Positions 9,266 to 16,569 of a stretch of DNA of 64,000 nucleotides are shown here, piece after piece. A model generated the notes under the pieces. The model did not search any database. It worked only from the letters and a program-made list of their open reading frames with translations, and was not told where the DNA came from. The stretch lies in assembly GCA_963618735.1 (NCBI GenBank), contig CAVEUM010000013.1, positions 1 to 64,000 of the forward strand, read 5' to 3'. Position 1 is the first letter of the stretch; each line of letters begins with the position of its first letter. The DNA comes from CAKUFA01 sp963618735. Its GTDB lineage: Bacteria; Bacillota; Clostridia; Christensenellales; Aristaeellaceae. The position numbers were made by a program, and so were the translations under genes.

Positions 9266-9967
9266 ATGAGCGAAGCAGTCAAGGATCCCCTTTGCCCCCG
9301 TATGCTGTTTGTCATCGCGCGGGACGAAGATGACCGTCGTGTCACCGCCGCGCTGAACAACATGCATCTGACGATTTGCCATCAGATTCGCGGTCAGGGT
9401 ACCGCGCCCTCTGAATGGCTTGAAATCTGTGGTCTTGCCGGCACCGTGCGCATTATTTCCATTGCCATGATGCCCAAATCCATGACCGCCTATGTCATGG
9501 ATGGTCTGCGCCGCGCCCTTGGCCTGGACAAGCGGGGCAAGGGCATCGCCTTCACCGTACCCCTCGGCGGTCTGCAGAGCGGCATCATGCGGATGCTCCT
9601 CTCCATGAAGGATCGCAGTCTTTTGAATGAATCGAAGGAGGATGACACGTCCATGGACAGCAGTGTTGAATATTCCATGCTTTGCGTATCTGTCAATAGC
9701 GGCTTCAGCGGTGATGTGGTAGAGGCAGCTCGCAGTGCCGGGGCCCGCGGTGGTACAGTCATTAAAGGCATGCGCCATGTGGAAGGCCAGACCGGCCAGT
9801 TCATGGGCGTTGCCATGCAGGAAGAGCAGGATATCGTGCTCATTATCACCCCCAGGGACAAACGTCAGGAAATGATGAGCGCGATCAGCACCCGTTGCGG
9901 CATGAAGACCCCTGCTCAGGGCATTGTCGTTTCCATGCCGGTAGATGAAACCCTGGGACTGCAATAA
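9266..9967 (+). CDS. Tandem PII-like signalling protein
   Basis: 233 residues, soluble. Two PII-like ferredoxin folds appear fused. The first (about 10-115) begins MLFVIARDEDDRRV, and the second (about 132-233) contains GARGGTVIKG, the classic start of the PII T-loop. PII proteins form trimers that bind ATP/ADP and 2-oxoglutarate or other effectors and bind a membrane transporter. Here the two folds in one chain could form a pseudo-hexamer or a trimer with two different binding sites. The start codon lies 2 bases after the DUF1538 stop, so the two are co-translated and the membrane protein is its likely target. The first T-loop differs from the canonical one, so a different ligand is possible. 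Confidence 0.75.
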   Translation: MSEAVKDPLCPRMLFVIARDEDDRRVTAALNNMHLTICHQIRGQGTAPSEWLEICGLAGTVRIISIAMMPKSMTAYVMDGLRRALGLDKRGKGIAFTVPLGGLQSGIMRMLLSMKDRSLLNESKEDDTSMDSSVEYSMLCVSVNSGFSGDVVEAARSAGARGGTVIKGMRHVEGQTGQFMGVAMQEEQDIVLIITPRDKRQEMMSAISTRCGMKTPAQGIVVSMPVDETLGLQ

Positions 9968-9983
9968 AAATCCATCAAAAAAG

Positions 9984-10007
9984 AGCGGCGCAATGCCGCT
10001 TTTTTTG
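9984..10007. terminator. Bidirectional intrinsic terminator
   Basis: Stem AGCGGC/GCCGCT with a 5-base loop, flanked by an A-run on the left and seven T on the right. It can end the DUF1538/PII operon and the convergent LytTR gene. Confidence 0.85.
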
Positions 10008-10023
10008 TGCTCAATGAAATTCT

Positions 10024-10827
10024 TCACTCCTGGTGATGAGCTCTCAGCGCAAGCTGTGCTTTCACCTGGGTGTATTTCTTTTCCGGGACGTGCAATATTT
10101 TGCCATTGGCCATGGTAATCTGGAAACGGCAGATGGACTGCACATAGTCAGGATTCACCAGGTAGCTTTCGTGGCAGCGAAGGAAAAAACGAGCATACTT
10201 CTGGCCAATCGCTGCCAGAGTTTCCACGGTTTCAATGGTTTGATCCATGGTATGAATCAAGGCATGATTCCCCGCACTTTCCGCAAACACAATGTGTCCC
10301 CACGGCAAATAAAAGACCGATTTTCCCACACCGCGGAAGGAAAGTCGCTCGGCATTCGCATCCCCTGCCAGCGGCATTTTGGAGGTCTGTGTTTCCACCA
10401 CCGTGTTATAGTTTTTCGGATAAATCACGTCCTGCACGTTGTAGGCAATGGCATTGGAGATATGGCAGAAGCGAATACACGGCTTGTCATCCTGCATCGT
10501 CCACGTAACGCTGATGCGCTGAAGCACGCGGTTTTGGCTGCCGTCAGGCCAGAAGGTATCCACCGTAAACATGGTCAGCACCTCAAAAACCCGTGTGCTG
10601 CCCAGGGCAACGGGAACCACCGTCAGGTCATTCACCGCAAAGCGGAGGCCGTGCTTTTCTGCCTTAAAGGCCTCCACCAGCGCCTGTTTGGTGCGAATCA
10701 TCTGTCCTTCTGCCGGACCGATCCACAGCACATCCTCATGGCACATCTCCAGGAAGGGCTCCACATTGTTCTGATAATAAAGGGTAATAACTTCAACCGT
10801 CTTATCGGCGATTTCCTGGATCTTCAT
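10024..10827 (-). CDS. LytTR DNA-binding regulator with N-terminal NTF2/SnoaL-like domain
   Basis: 267 residues. Residues 1-125 resemble an NTF2/SnoaL-like cone: a helix with YYQNN, then VLWIGP and strand-rich segments ending RFCHISN. Such pockets often bind small hydrophobic ligands. Residues 165-265 form a LytTR domain (FAESAGNHALIHT, FLRCHESYLVNP), which binds DNA as a beta fold. There is no response-regulator receiver domain and no adjacent histidine kinase, so it looks like a one-component regulator with its own ligand sensor. It is divergent from the rhodanese/TtcA-type gene and may regulate it or itself. Its targets cannot be named from the sequence. Confidence 0.82.
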   Translation of the reverse strand: MKIQEIADKTVEVITLYYQNNVEPFLEMCHEDVLWIGPAEGQMIRTKQALVEAFKAEKHGLRFAVNDLTVVPVALGSTRVFEVLTMFTVDTFWPDGSQNRVLQRISVTWTMQDDKPCIRFCHISNAIAYNVQDVIYPKNYNTVVETQTSKMPLAGDANAERLSFRGVGKSVFYLPWGHIVFAESAGNHALIHTMDQTIETVETLAAIGQKYARFFLRCHESYLVNPDYVQSICRFQITMANGKILHVPEKKYTQVKAQLALRAHHQE

Positions 10828-10860
10828 GCGTCACTCTCCCTTGCTGCTCAGTTCATGATT

Positions 10861-10889
10861 ATGCTAAAGCATTCCGTGAAAATTGTCAA
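10861..10889 (-). promoter_or_regulatory. Promoter of the LytTR gene
   Basis: On the minus strand TTGACA and TAGCAT are separated by 17 bp; the -10 box is about 34 bp before the start at 10827. Confidence 0.65.
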
Positions 10890-10919
10890 GGGAACCTGCT
10901 TGCGAATCTTTTCCGACTC

Positions 10920-10948
10920 TTGCGTTGAACGCCTAACTTCGCTATAAT
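10920..10948 (+). promoter_or_regulatory. Promoter of the rhodanese-TtcA fusion gene
   Basis: TTGCGT and a perfect TATAAT are separated by 17 bp, 46 bases before the start codon. It lies back to back with the LytTR promoter, 30 bp apart. Confidence 0.7.
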
Positions 10949-10993
10949 GGAACAGGTCTGCAATGGCCGCACAAAGAAAGGACGATCGACAGC

Positions 10994-12145
10994 ATGGCCG
11001 ACATGATTGAATTAACCCAGGAAGCCTTCGAGGCGCTGGATCCTGCGCAAACCCTGCTGATCGATATGCGCAGTGCTGAGGACGTTGCCTATGGCACCAT
11101 TCCCGGTGCGAAGGTTCTCTCCGCAGAAGAAATGGAAGAGCATCCCGAGCTTCTCCGCGGCAAAGCACAGGTGGTTATCTTCTGCCACCGCGGCACCAAC
11201 AGCGTTCCCGTGGCCGAAAGCCTGCGGGACAGAGGAATCCCTGCTTTCAGCCTGCAGGACGGTTATCTGGGCTGGCTGATGCGGAAGATTCAGCATGAGC
11301 AGGAAATGGACAAGTGCCAGCAAATCGAGATTGGTCTGCGCACCACCTATCACAAGCGTCTGTTTTCCAAGTTTGCCAAAGCCATCCGCACCTATGACCT
11401 GGTGCAGGAAGGCGACCGCATTGCCGTGTGCATCTCCGGCGGAAAAGATTCCATGCTCATGGCCAAACTGTTTCAGGAACTTCAGCGGCACCGCAAGTTT
11501 CCTTTTGAATTGGTCTTTATGGTGATGGATCCCGGCTACAATGCGGCCAACCGTCAGGTCATCGAGCACAACGCCAAAATCCTTGGCATTCCCATCACTA
11601 TTTTTGAAACGAACATCTTTGACATCGTTTACGCAGAGGAAAAGAACCCCTGCTACCTGTGCGCACGGATGCGCCGCGGTCACCTGTACAGCAAGGCACG
11701 TGAGCTCGGCTGCAACAAAATCGCGCTGGGACATCATTACGACGACGTCATTGAAACCGTCCTGATGGGCATGCTGTATGGCGCGCAGGTGCAGACCATG
11801 ATGCCCAAACTCCACAGCACCAACTTTCCCGGCATGGAGCTCATTCGCCCCATGTACTTCATCCGTGAAAACGACATCAAAACCTGGCGGGATGCCAACG
11901 ACCTGCACTTCATCCAGTGTGCCTGCCATTTCACCGATACCTGCACCACCTGTGATCCCAACGGCCGCACTGTATCCAAGCGCATGGAAATCAAGCAGCT
12001 CATCGCGCAGCTGAAAAAGGTCAACCCCACGGTGGAGGCCAACATCTTCCGCAGCATGGAAAATGTGAACCTGGACACCGTCATTTCCTACAAAAAAGGG
12101 AATGAGGTTCACTCATTCCTGGATGATTACAACGAGAAAGATTAA
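10994..12145 (+). CDS. Rhodanese fused to TtcA/TilS-type tRNA thiolation enzyme
   Basis: 383 residues. An N-terminal rhodanese domain (about 5-98) has its catalytic cysteine at about 64 in FCHRGTNS. It is followed by an ATP-pyrophosphatase (PP-loop) domain with SGGKDS at 148-153, a CYLC pair (Cys220/223) and further cysteines near 316-326. The PP-loop part matches the TtcA family, which uses a 4Fe-4S cluster bound by such cysteines to make 2-thiocytidine in tRNA. The rhodanese could supply persulfide sulfur, as ThiI does from its own rhodanese domain. The exact modified base is an inference. It is monocistronic, with its own promoter and a shared terminator. Confidence 0.85.
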   Translation: MADMIELTQEAFEALDPAQTLLIDMRSAEDVAYGTIPGAKVLSAEEMEEHPELLRGKAQVVIFCHRGTNSVPVAESLRDRGIPAFSLQDGYLGWLMRKIQHEQEMDKCQQIEIGLRTTYHKRLFSKFAKAIRTYDLVQEGDRIAVCISGGKDSMLMAKLFQELQRHRKFPFELVFMVMDPGYNAANRQVIEHNAKILGIPITIFETNIFDIVYAEEKNPCYLCARMRRGHLYSKARELGCNKIALGHHYDDVIETVLMGMLYGAQVQTMMPKLHSTNFPGMELIRPMYFIRENDIKTWRDANDLHFIQCACHFTDTCTTCDPNGRTVSKRMEIKQLIAQLKKVNPTVEANIFRSMENVNLDTVISYKKGNEVHSFLDDYNEKD

Positions 12146-12152
12146 AAAATTC

Positions 12153-12188
12153 GCCCAGCCTGCAATATCCGCAGACTGGGCATTTTCT
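12153..12188. terminator. Bidirectional terminator between ttcA-like gene and trpS
   Basis: An imperfect 11-bp stem (GCCCAG.CTGC with GCAG.CTGGGC) has an A-run on the left and a T-rich tail on the right. It separates the convergent genes. Confidence 0.85.
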
Positions 12189-13250
12189 TTACTTCAGAAG
12201 ATTATTTTCATCAAAGTAGTCAATCTTCATGGCGTGGCGAACTTCCTGCAGGGTCTTTGCGGCAGTCTTTTCAGCAACCTCGCTGCCAGACTTCAGGATC
12301 TCGTACACTTCATCCGTTCGGCCTTCCCAGTAAGCGCGGCGCTCACGAATCGGGGCAAGAACGGACTGCATCACATTGTTCAGGAACTTCTTCACCTTCA
12401 CATCGCCCAGGCCGCCGCGCTGATAGTGTGCCTTCATTTCGTCAAGGCAGGCATAATCAGGCAGGAACTCGGCGAAATGCTCATCTGTGCAGAAAGCATC
12501 CAGGTAAGTGAACACCGGGTTGCCCTCGACCTTGCCGGGATCCTGTACGCGGAGATGATCAGGATCGGTGAACATGGACATGATCTTCGTCTTTACATCC
12601 TCGGCCGTATCCGCCAGATAGATGCAATTGCCCAGTGACTTGCTCATCTTGGCCTTGCCGTCAATGCCGGGGAGACGCATGCTGGCGCGGTTGTTGGCCA
12701 ACAGAATCTGCGGCTCGGTCAGGGTTTCGCCATACACTTCGTTGAACTTGCGGACGATTTCACGGGTCTGCTCCAGCATGGGTTCCTGATCCTCGCCCAC
12801 AGGCACCACCGTTGCGTGGAAGGCCGTAATATCTGCTGCCTGGCTGATGGGATAGCAGAAGAATCCCAGCGGGATGCTGGCCTCAAAGTTCTTCTGCTTG
12901 ATTTCAGCCTTCACCGTGGGATTACGCTGTACGCGGGACACGGTGACCAGATTCATATAGTAGAAGGTCAGCTCCGTCAGCTCGGGAACCATGGACTGGA
13001 TGAAGATCGTAGACTTTTCAGGATCAATGCCGCAAGCCAGATAATCCAGTGCCACCTGCATAATGTTCTGCCGAACCTTTTCGGGATGCTCCGCGTTATC
13101 CGTCAGAGCCTGCGCGTCGGCAATCATGATGTAAATTTCATCGAAATTGCCCGTGTTCTGCAAGCGCACCCGCTCACGCAAAGAACCTACATAGTGGCCC
13201 ACATGCAACCGTCCCGTGGGACGGTCACCCGTCAAAATAATCTGCTTCAT
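12189..13250 (-). CDS. trpS: Tryptophanyl-tRNA synthetase
   Basis: 353 residues, class I aminoacyl-tRNA synthetase, cytoplasmic. The HIGH-type signature is HVGH at 16-19, the KMSKS loop KMSKSLGN is near 205, and the GDRPTG N-terminus is typical of TrpRS. It charges tRNA-Trp with tryptophan. It is the last gene of a minus-strand run with a tryptophan-type ABC importer and lies 24 bases after the ATPase gene, so it is probably under the same T-box upstream at 16110-16374. This links uptake of tryptophan with its use. Confidence 0.97.
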   Translation of the reverse strand: MKQIILTGDRPTGRLHVGHYVGSLRERVRLQNTGNFDEIYIMIADAQALTDNAEHPEKVRQNIMQVALDYLACGIDPEKSTIFIQSMVPELTELTFYYMNLVTVSRVQRNPTVKAEIKQKNFEASIPLGFFCYPISQAADITAFHATVVPVGEDQEPMLEQTREIVRKFNEVYGETLTEPQILLANNRASMRLPGIDGKAKMSKSLGNCIYLADTAEDVKTKIMSMFTDPDHLRVQDPGKVEGNPVFTYLDAFCTDEHFAEFLPDYACLDEMKAHYQRGGLGDVKVKKFLNNVMQSVLAPIRERRAYWEGRTDEVYEILKSGSEVAEKTAAKTLQEVRHAMKIDYFDENNLLK

Positions 13251-13274
13251 CCTGTCCTTTTCCTCCTTATAACC

Positions 13275-14072
13275 TTACATGCTCAGCAGCATGCGGTCAT
13301 TATCCATTTCTTTGCCCTTTTTGCCGCTGTAGAGCGCCATCAGCTGCTCCACGTTCATGCCTTCCCGCTGCTTCGCATCAATATCGAGAATGATCTCGCC
13401 TGCATCCAGCATCAGGGTTCGATTGCCCGTCTTCAGTGCCATGTTCATGTTGTGGGTGATCATCATGGTGGGGATATGCCGCTCCTCCACGATTTTCACG
13501 GTGATGGCCATGACTTTTTCCGCAGTGGCAGGGTCAAGGGCAGCTGTGTGCTCATCCAGCAAAAGCAGCTGCGGCTTGGCAATGGTCGCCATGAGCAGGG
13601 TCATTGCCTGCCGCTGGCCGCCAGACAGAAGACCCACCTTCATTTTCATGCGATCTTCCAATCCCATGCCGAAGGCCGCCAGCTCTTCCCGAAAGAAAGC
13701 CATGTCAGACTTCCGCACAGCCTTCGCCAGTGGGAATCTCCGCTCTTGATTATACGCCATCGACAGGTTTTCTTCAATAGTTAAATCCGGCGCCGTTCCC
13801 TTCATGGGATCCTGGAAAAGGATGCCGATTCTTCTCGCGCGGCGGAATTCCGGCAGATAGGTAATTTCGTTCCCATCCAGCAAAATCTTGCCGCTGTCTA
13901 CCAGGAAACTGCCCACAATAGCTCCGAAGAGAGTCGATTTGCCGGCACCGTTGGAACCAAGGATGGTAATAAAATCGCTGTCCTCCACCTTCAGGGAAAC
14001 ATGGTTCAGCGCGGTGTGCTCGTTGACCGTACCCTTGCCGAAGGTCTTGCTTACATCACGAATTTCAAGCAT
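13275..14072 (-). CDS. trpZ: ABC transporter ATPase, tryptophan importer (TrpZ-like)
   Basis: 265 residues. Walker A GSNGAGKST lies near 40-48, signature LSGGQRQ near 145, Walker B LLLLDEH near 165 followed by a switch histidine. I chose the ATG at 14072 because GGGAGGG sits just before it; an ATG at 14096 is possible but has no good site. The start overlaps the permease gene by 8 bases. It powers uptake through the permease encoded upstream. The tryptophan assignment comes from the Trp-specific T-box, the trpS neighbour and similarity to TrpXYZ-type systems, not from the ATPase itself. Confidence 0.88.
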   Translation of the reverse strand: MLEIRDVSKTFGKGTVNEHTALNHVSLKVEDSDFITILGSNGAGKSTLFGAIVGSFLVDSGKILLDGNEITYLPEFRRARRIGILFQDPMKGTAPDLTIEENLSMAYNQERRFPLAKAVRKSDMAFFREELAAFGMGLEDRMKMKVGLLSGGQRQAMTLLMATIAKPQLLLLDEHTAALDPATAEKVMAITVKIVEERHIPTMMITHNMNMALKTGNRTLMLDAGEIILDIDAKQREGMNVEQLMALYSGKKGKEMDNDRMLLSM

Positions 14073-14967
14073 GACGCTTTCCCTCCCTGCGAACATTCAT
14101 CATGTGGATTTTTTCTTTTACCGTAGGGATGCAAAGTGCAACCGCCACAATGGTCGCGCTGATCAGCTTGAGGAAATACGTCGGGAAAATGTTCGTAGAC
14201 AGTGCCAGTGCGATAATCAACCGATAAATCACTGATCCAACCACCGCGCTGATGAGGCCGATGGTCACGCTCTTTCTGCCCAGGATGACCTCACCGATGA
14301 TTACCGATGCCAGGCCAACCACCATGATGCCCACGCCGCCGGAGATATCCGCATAGCCCTGATATTGGGCGATGATGCCGCCGCACAGTGCGATGCATCC
14401 GTTGCTGATCATCAGGCCAATATTGCGGATACGCGCTGCATTGATGGAGGAAGAACGCACCATTGCTTCATTGTTGCCCGTTGCACGGATGCACAGTCCC
14501 AGATGGGTGCGGAAGAACCACGCCAGCAGGGCCAGCATCACTGCTACCAGGACAGCACCAATCAGAATGCGCACAACGTCTTTGCTGAAGGGAAGCTGCT
14601 TGATCAAAATACGGAAGATGGTCTGCTTGTCCAGCAAGGTCACATTGGCGCTGGCGCCCATGACGGCCAGGTTCACGGTATACAGGCCGCTCATGGTCAG
14701 AATGCCTGCCAGAATGGGATGGATGCCCAGTCGTGTCTGAAGTACGCCTGTCACCCAGCCTGCGGCCATGCCGGCAATAAAGGCCAGCAGCAAGCCAAGG
14801 TACGGGTGCCCTGCTACGGTCATCATGGCCGACACGGCAACGCCCAGGGTGAAGGAACCTTCTGCCGTAAGATCAGGGGTATTCAGTACGCGAAAGCTGA
14901 TGTAGACGCCCATAGCCAGCAGACTATAAAGCAAACCAAGCTGGAGGGCACTGATCACCATGTTCAT
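14065..14967 (-). CDS. trpY: ABC transporter permease, tryptophan importer (TrpY-like)
   Basis: 300 residues with about 8-9 membrane helices, of the branched-chain amino-acid/sugar permease superfamily. The N-terminus reads QLGLLYSLLAMGVYISFR and then NTPDLTAEGSF, a motif characteristic of the subfamily paired with TrpX/ABC_sub_bind binding proteins. It forms the membrane channel, probably as a homodimer because only one permease gene is present. AAGGAG lies 10 bases before the ATG. It sits between the binding-protein gene (77 bp gap) and the ATPase gene (overlap). Confidence 0.9.
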   Translation of the reverse strand: MNMVISALQLGLLYSLLAMGVYISFRVLNTPDLTAEGSFTLGVAVSAMMTVAGHPYLGLLLAFIAGMAAGWVTGVLQTRLGIHPILAGILTMSGLYTVNLAVMGASANVTLLDKQTIFRILIKQLPFSKDVVRILIGAVLVAVMLALLAWFFRTHLGLCIRATGNNEAMVRSSSINAARIRNIGLMISNGCIALCGGIIAQYQGYADISGGVGIMVVGLASVIIGEVILGRKSVTIGLISAVVGSVIYRLIIALALSTNIFPTYFLKLISATIVAVALCIPTVKEKIHMMNVRREGKRHA

Positions 14968-15044
14968 TTCGCTTCAACTCCTTCTGCGCAAAATGCCCGG
15001 CGGACAGGTGCTGTCCCGTCCGTCGGGTGAAATTTTTCGATGAA

Positions 15045-16001
15045 TCACTCAATCAGCTGAGCCTGAGCCAGCACTTCTTCGCTGAGCTCCACGCCGATGG
15101 CGTCTGCCGTGGTCTTGTTAATCACCATGGTGAAATCGCTGACCACCACAGAGGGGATGTCCGTGATAGCCGTGCCCTGCAGATACTGGTAGGACATGTC
15201 AGCGGTCAGGGCGCCGATTTCACGGTCGCTGATGGAGATGGTTGCAAAGGCGCCGGAGTTCACCATCACAGCAGAGGAACCGTATACGGGGATCTTTGCA
15301 TCGTTGGCCACCTCAGCCACCACAGTCATAGCCGTCTGCACCACAGAGTCGTTGGGGACAAAGATGGCATCCACGCGGCCCACCAGGGATTCAGCCGCCT
15401 GCTGCACCTCGTTGGAGGAAGTCACCACAGCCTCTACGTAGCTCAGACCGTTGGCGTCCATGTATTCCTTCGCACTGTTGATGGTGGTCACAGAGTTGAT
15501 CTCACTGGTGCAGTAGATCAATCCATAGGTCTTGCAGCCAGGGGTCAATTCATCAGAGAGCTTGAACATTTCATCCACAGGGATGGCGTTGCTGGTGCCG
15601 GTAGCGTTCTTATCAGGATGCTCCATGTCGGTGATAATGCCGGCACCAACGGGGTTGCTCACGGAAATGAAGAACAGCGGGATGTCACTCTCCATGTTCA
15701 CGAAAGCCTGTGCTGCAGGGGTTGCGATGGTCACCACATAATCAACGCCGGATTCAATCACCGCCTGGCAAATAGCAGCCAGATTGCTCATATCGCCCTG
15801 GGCGTTGCGATAATCAAAGGTCATGTCCTCCTCGCTGTAGCCAAGCTCACGCATACGGTCGATGTAGCCCTCACGCATGTCCGTGAAAGCACCATTATCG
15901 GCCATCTGAATGATACCAACACGGATCGGCTCAGCAAAGGCAGCGCAGCACACACACAGGGCGAGAACCAGGGTCACGAGGGAAGTCAGCAGCTTTTTCA
16001 T
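15045..16001 (-). CDS. trpX: ABC transporter substrate-binding protein, tryptophan importer (TrpX-like)
   Basis: 318 residues from the ATG at 16001; the frame stays open upstream to 16208 but that part overlaps the T-box leader. The N-terminus MKKLLTSLVTLVLALCVCCAAFA is a signal peptide; the cysteines near 17-19 could allow lipid anchoring, though the lipobox is imperfect. The mature part has the two-lobed ABC_sub_bind pattern (VGIIQMADNGAFTDM; YVVTIATPAAQAF; NSVTTINSAKEYMDANG). It delivers substrate to the TrpY/TrpZ pair. As first gene behind the Trp T-box it should be expressed when uncharged tRNA-Trp accumulates. Confidence 0.9.
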   Translation of the reverse strand: MKKLLTSLVTLVLALCVCCAAFAEPIRVGIIQMADNGAFTDMREGYIDRMRELGYSEEDMTFDYRNAQGDMSNLAAICQAVIESGVDYVVTIATPAAQAFVNMESDIPLFFISVSNPVGAGIITDMEHPDKNATGTSNAIPVDEMFKLSDELTPGCKTYGLIYCTSEINSVTTINSAKEYMDANGLSYVEAVVTSSNEVQQAAESLVGRVDAIFVPNDSVVQTAMTVVAEVANDAKIPVYGSSAVMVNSGAFATISISDREIGALTADMSYQYLQGTAITDIPSVVVSDFTMVINKTTADAIGVELSEEVLAQAQLIE

Positions 16002-16109
16002 GGGGAATCCATCCTTTCTTTGTCCGGAAAAGCAATTTTGCTTTTCCTTGTCCTGACGTCTTGATCGGCGGCGTCCATGAAACAGAATACTCCGGAACCT
16101 GCAGGATAT

Positions 16110-16374
16110 AAAAAACGCATCTGTCCTCTTATCAAGGACAGATGCGATAAACATCTGCGGTACCACCTTGTTTGACGGTTGCCCGTCCGCTCTCTCGGAT
16201 GCCGACACATCCGCAGCCCTCTAACGCTGGCTCTGCGTCACGCCATACTCGGGAAATATCCCTTTCCGCATGCCCTCGGCGGTCCATTTGCCGATCCGCT
16301 TTCTGCCGGTTTCCATCCTCCCGGCTCTCTGGAAGTGCGCTGTCGGTTTAATCTCCGCCTCAACGGTTTACTGC
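16110..16374 (-). ncRNA. T-box riboswitch, tryptophan-specific
   Basis: On the minus strand the leader has a stem I closed by GGCGG/CCGCC. The specifier UGG (positions 16286-16284) lies just 5' of ACCGCC, as in T-box specifier loops, so it reads tRNA-Trp. The conserved T-box element AAGGTGGTACCGC is at 16169-16157. A strong terminator follows: 12-bp stem CGCATCTGTCCT/AGGACAGATGCG (16146-16116) and a TTTTTT run. Uncharged tRNA-Trp should stabilise the antiterminator and switch on the importer and trpS. This explains most of the 568-base gap between 16001 and 16570. Confidence 0.93.
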
Positions 16375-16403
16375 ACTATAGCATATCTTTTTTCACTTGT
16401 CAA
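16375..16403 (-). promoter_or_regulatory. Promoter of the T-box/trpXYZ-trpS operon
   Basis: On the minus strand TTGACA, a 17-bp spacer and TATAGT, directly upstream of the T-box leader. Confidence 0.85.
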
Positions 16404-16422
16404 GCATGAAAATGTGAATTTC

Positions 16423-16437
16423 GGCAAAAATTTTGCC
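16423..16437. repeat. 15-base palindrome between divergent promoters
   Basis: GGCAAAA-A-TTTTGCC is a perfect inverted repeat. It lies 20 bp upstream of the trp operon -35 box and 51 bp upstream of the glnS -35 box, so it could be an operator for either. No binding protein is known. Confidence 0.5.
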
Positions 16438-16487
16438 AGAGCATCCTTTCATGTTCTTCCGCAGAGGGCGGAAACATAAATCCATGC

Positions 16488-16516
16488 TTGCGTTTACGCG
16501 CAAATGACAGTATAAT
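16488..16516 (+). promoter_or_regulatory. Promoter of glnS
   Basis: TTGCGT and perfect TATAAT with a 17-bp spacer. The -35 box is part of a small inverted repeat (TTGCG/CGCAA, 16488-16503), a possible repressor site. Confidence 0.75.
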
Positions 16517-16569
16517 GTGAAAATGCCGATAAGGTATGATTTGTTTGGGAGAAGGAGGATCTGTTTTTC

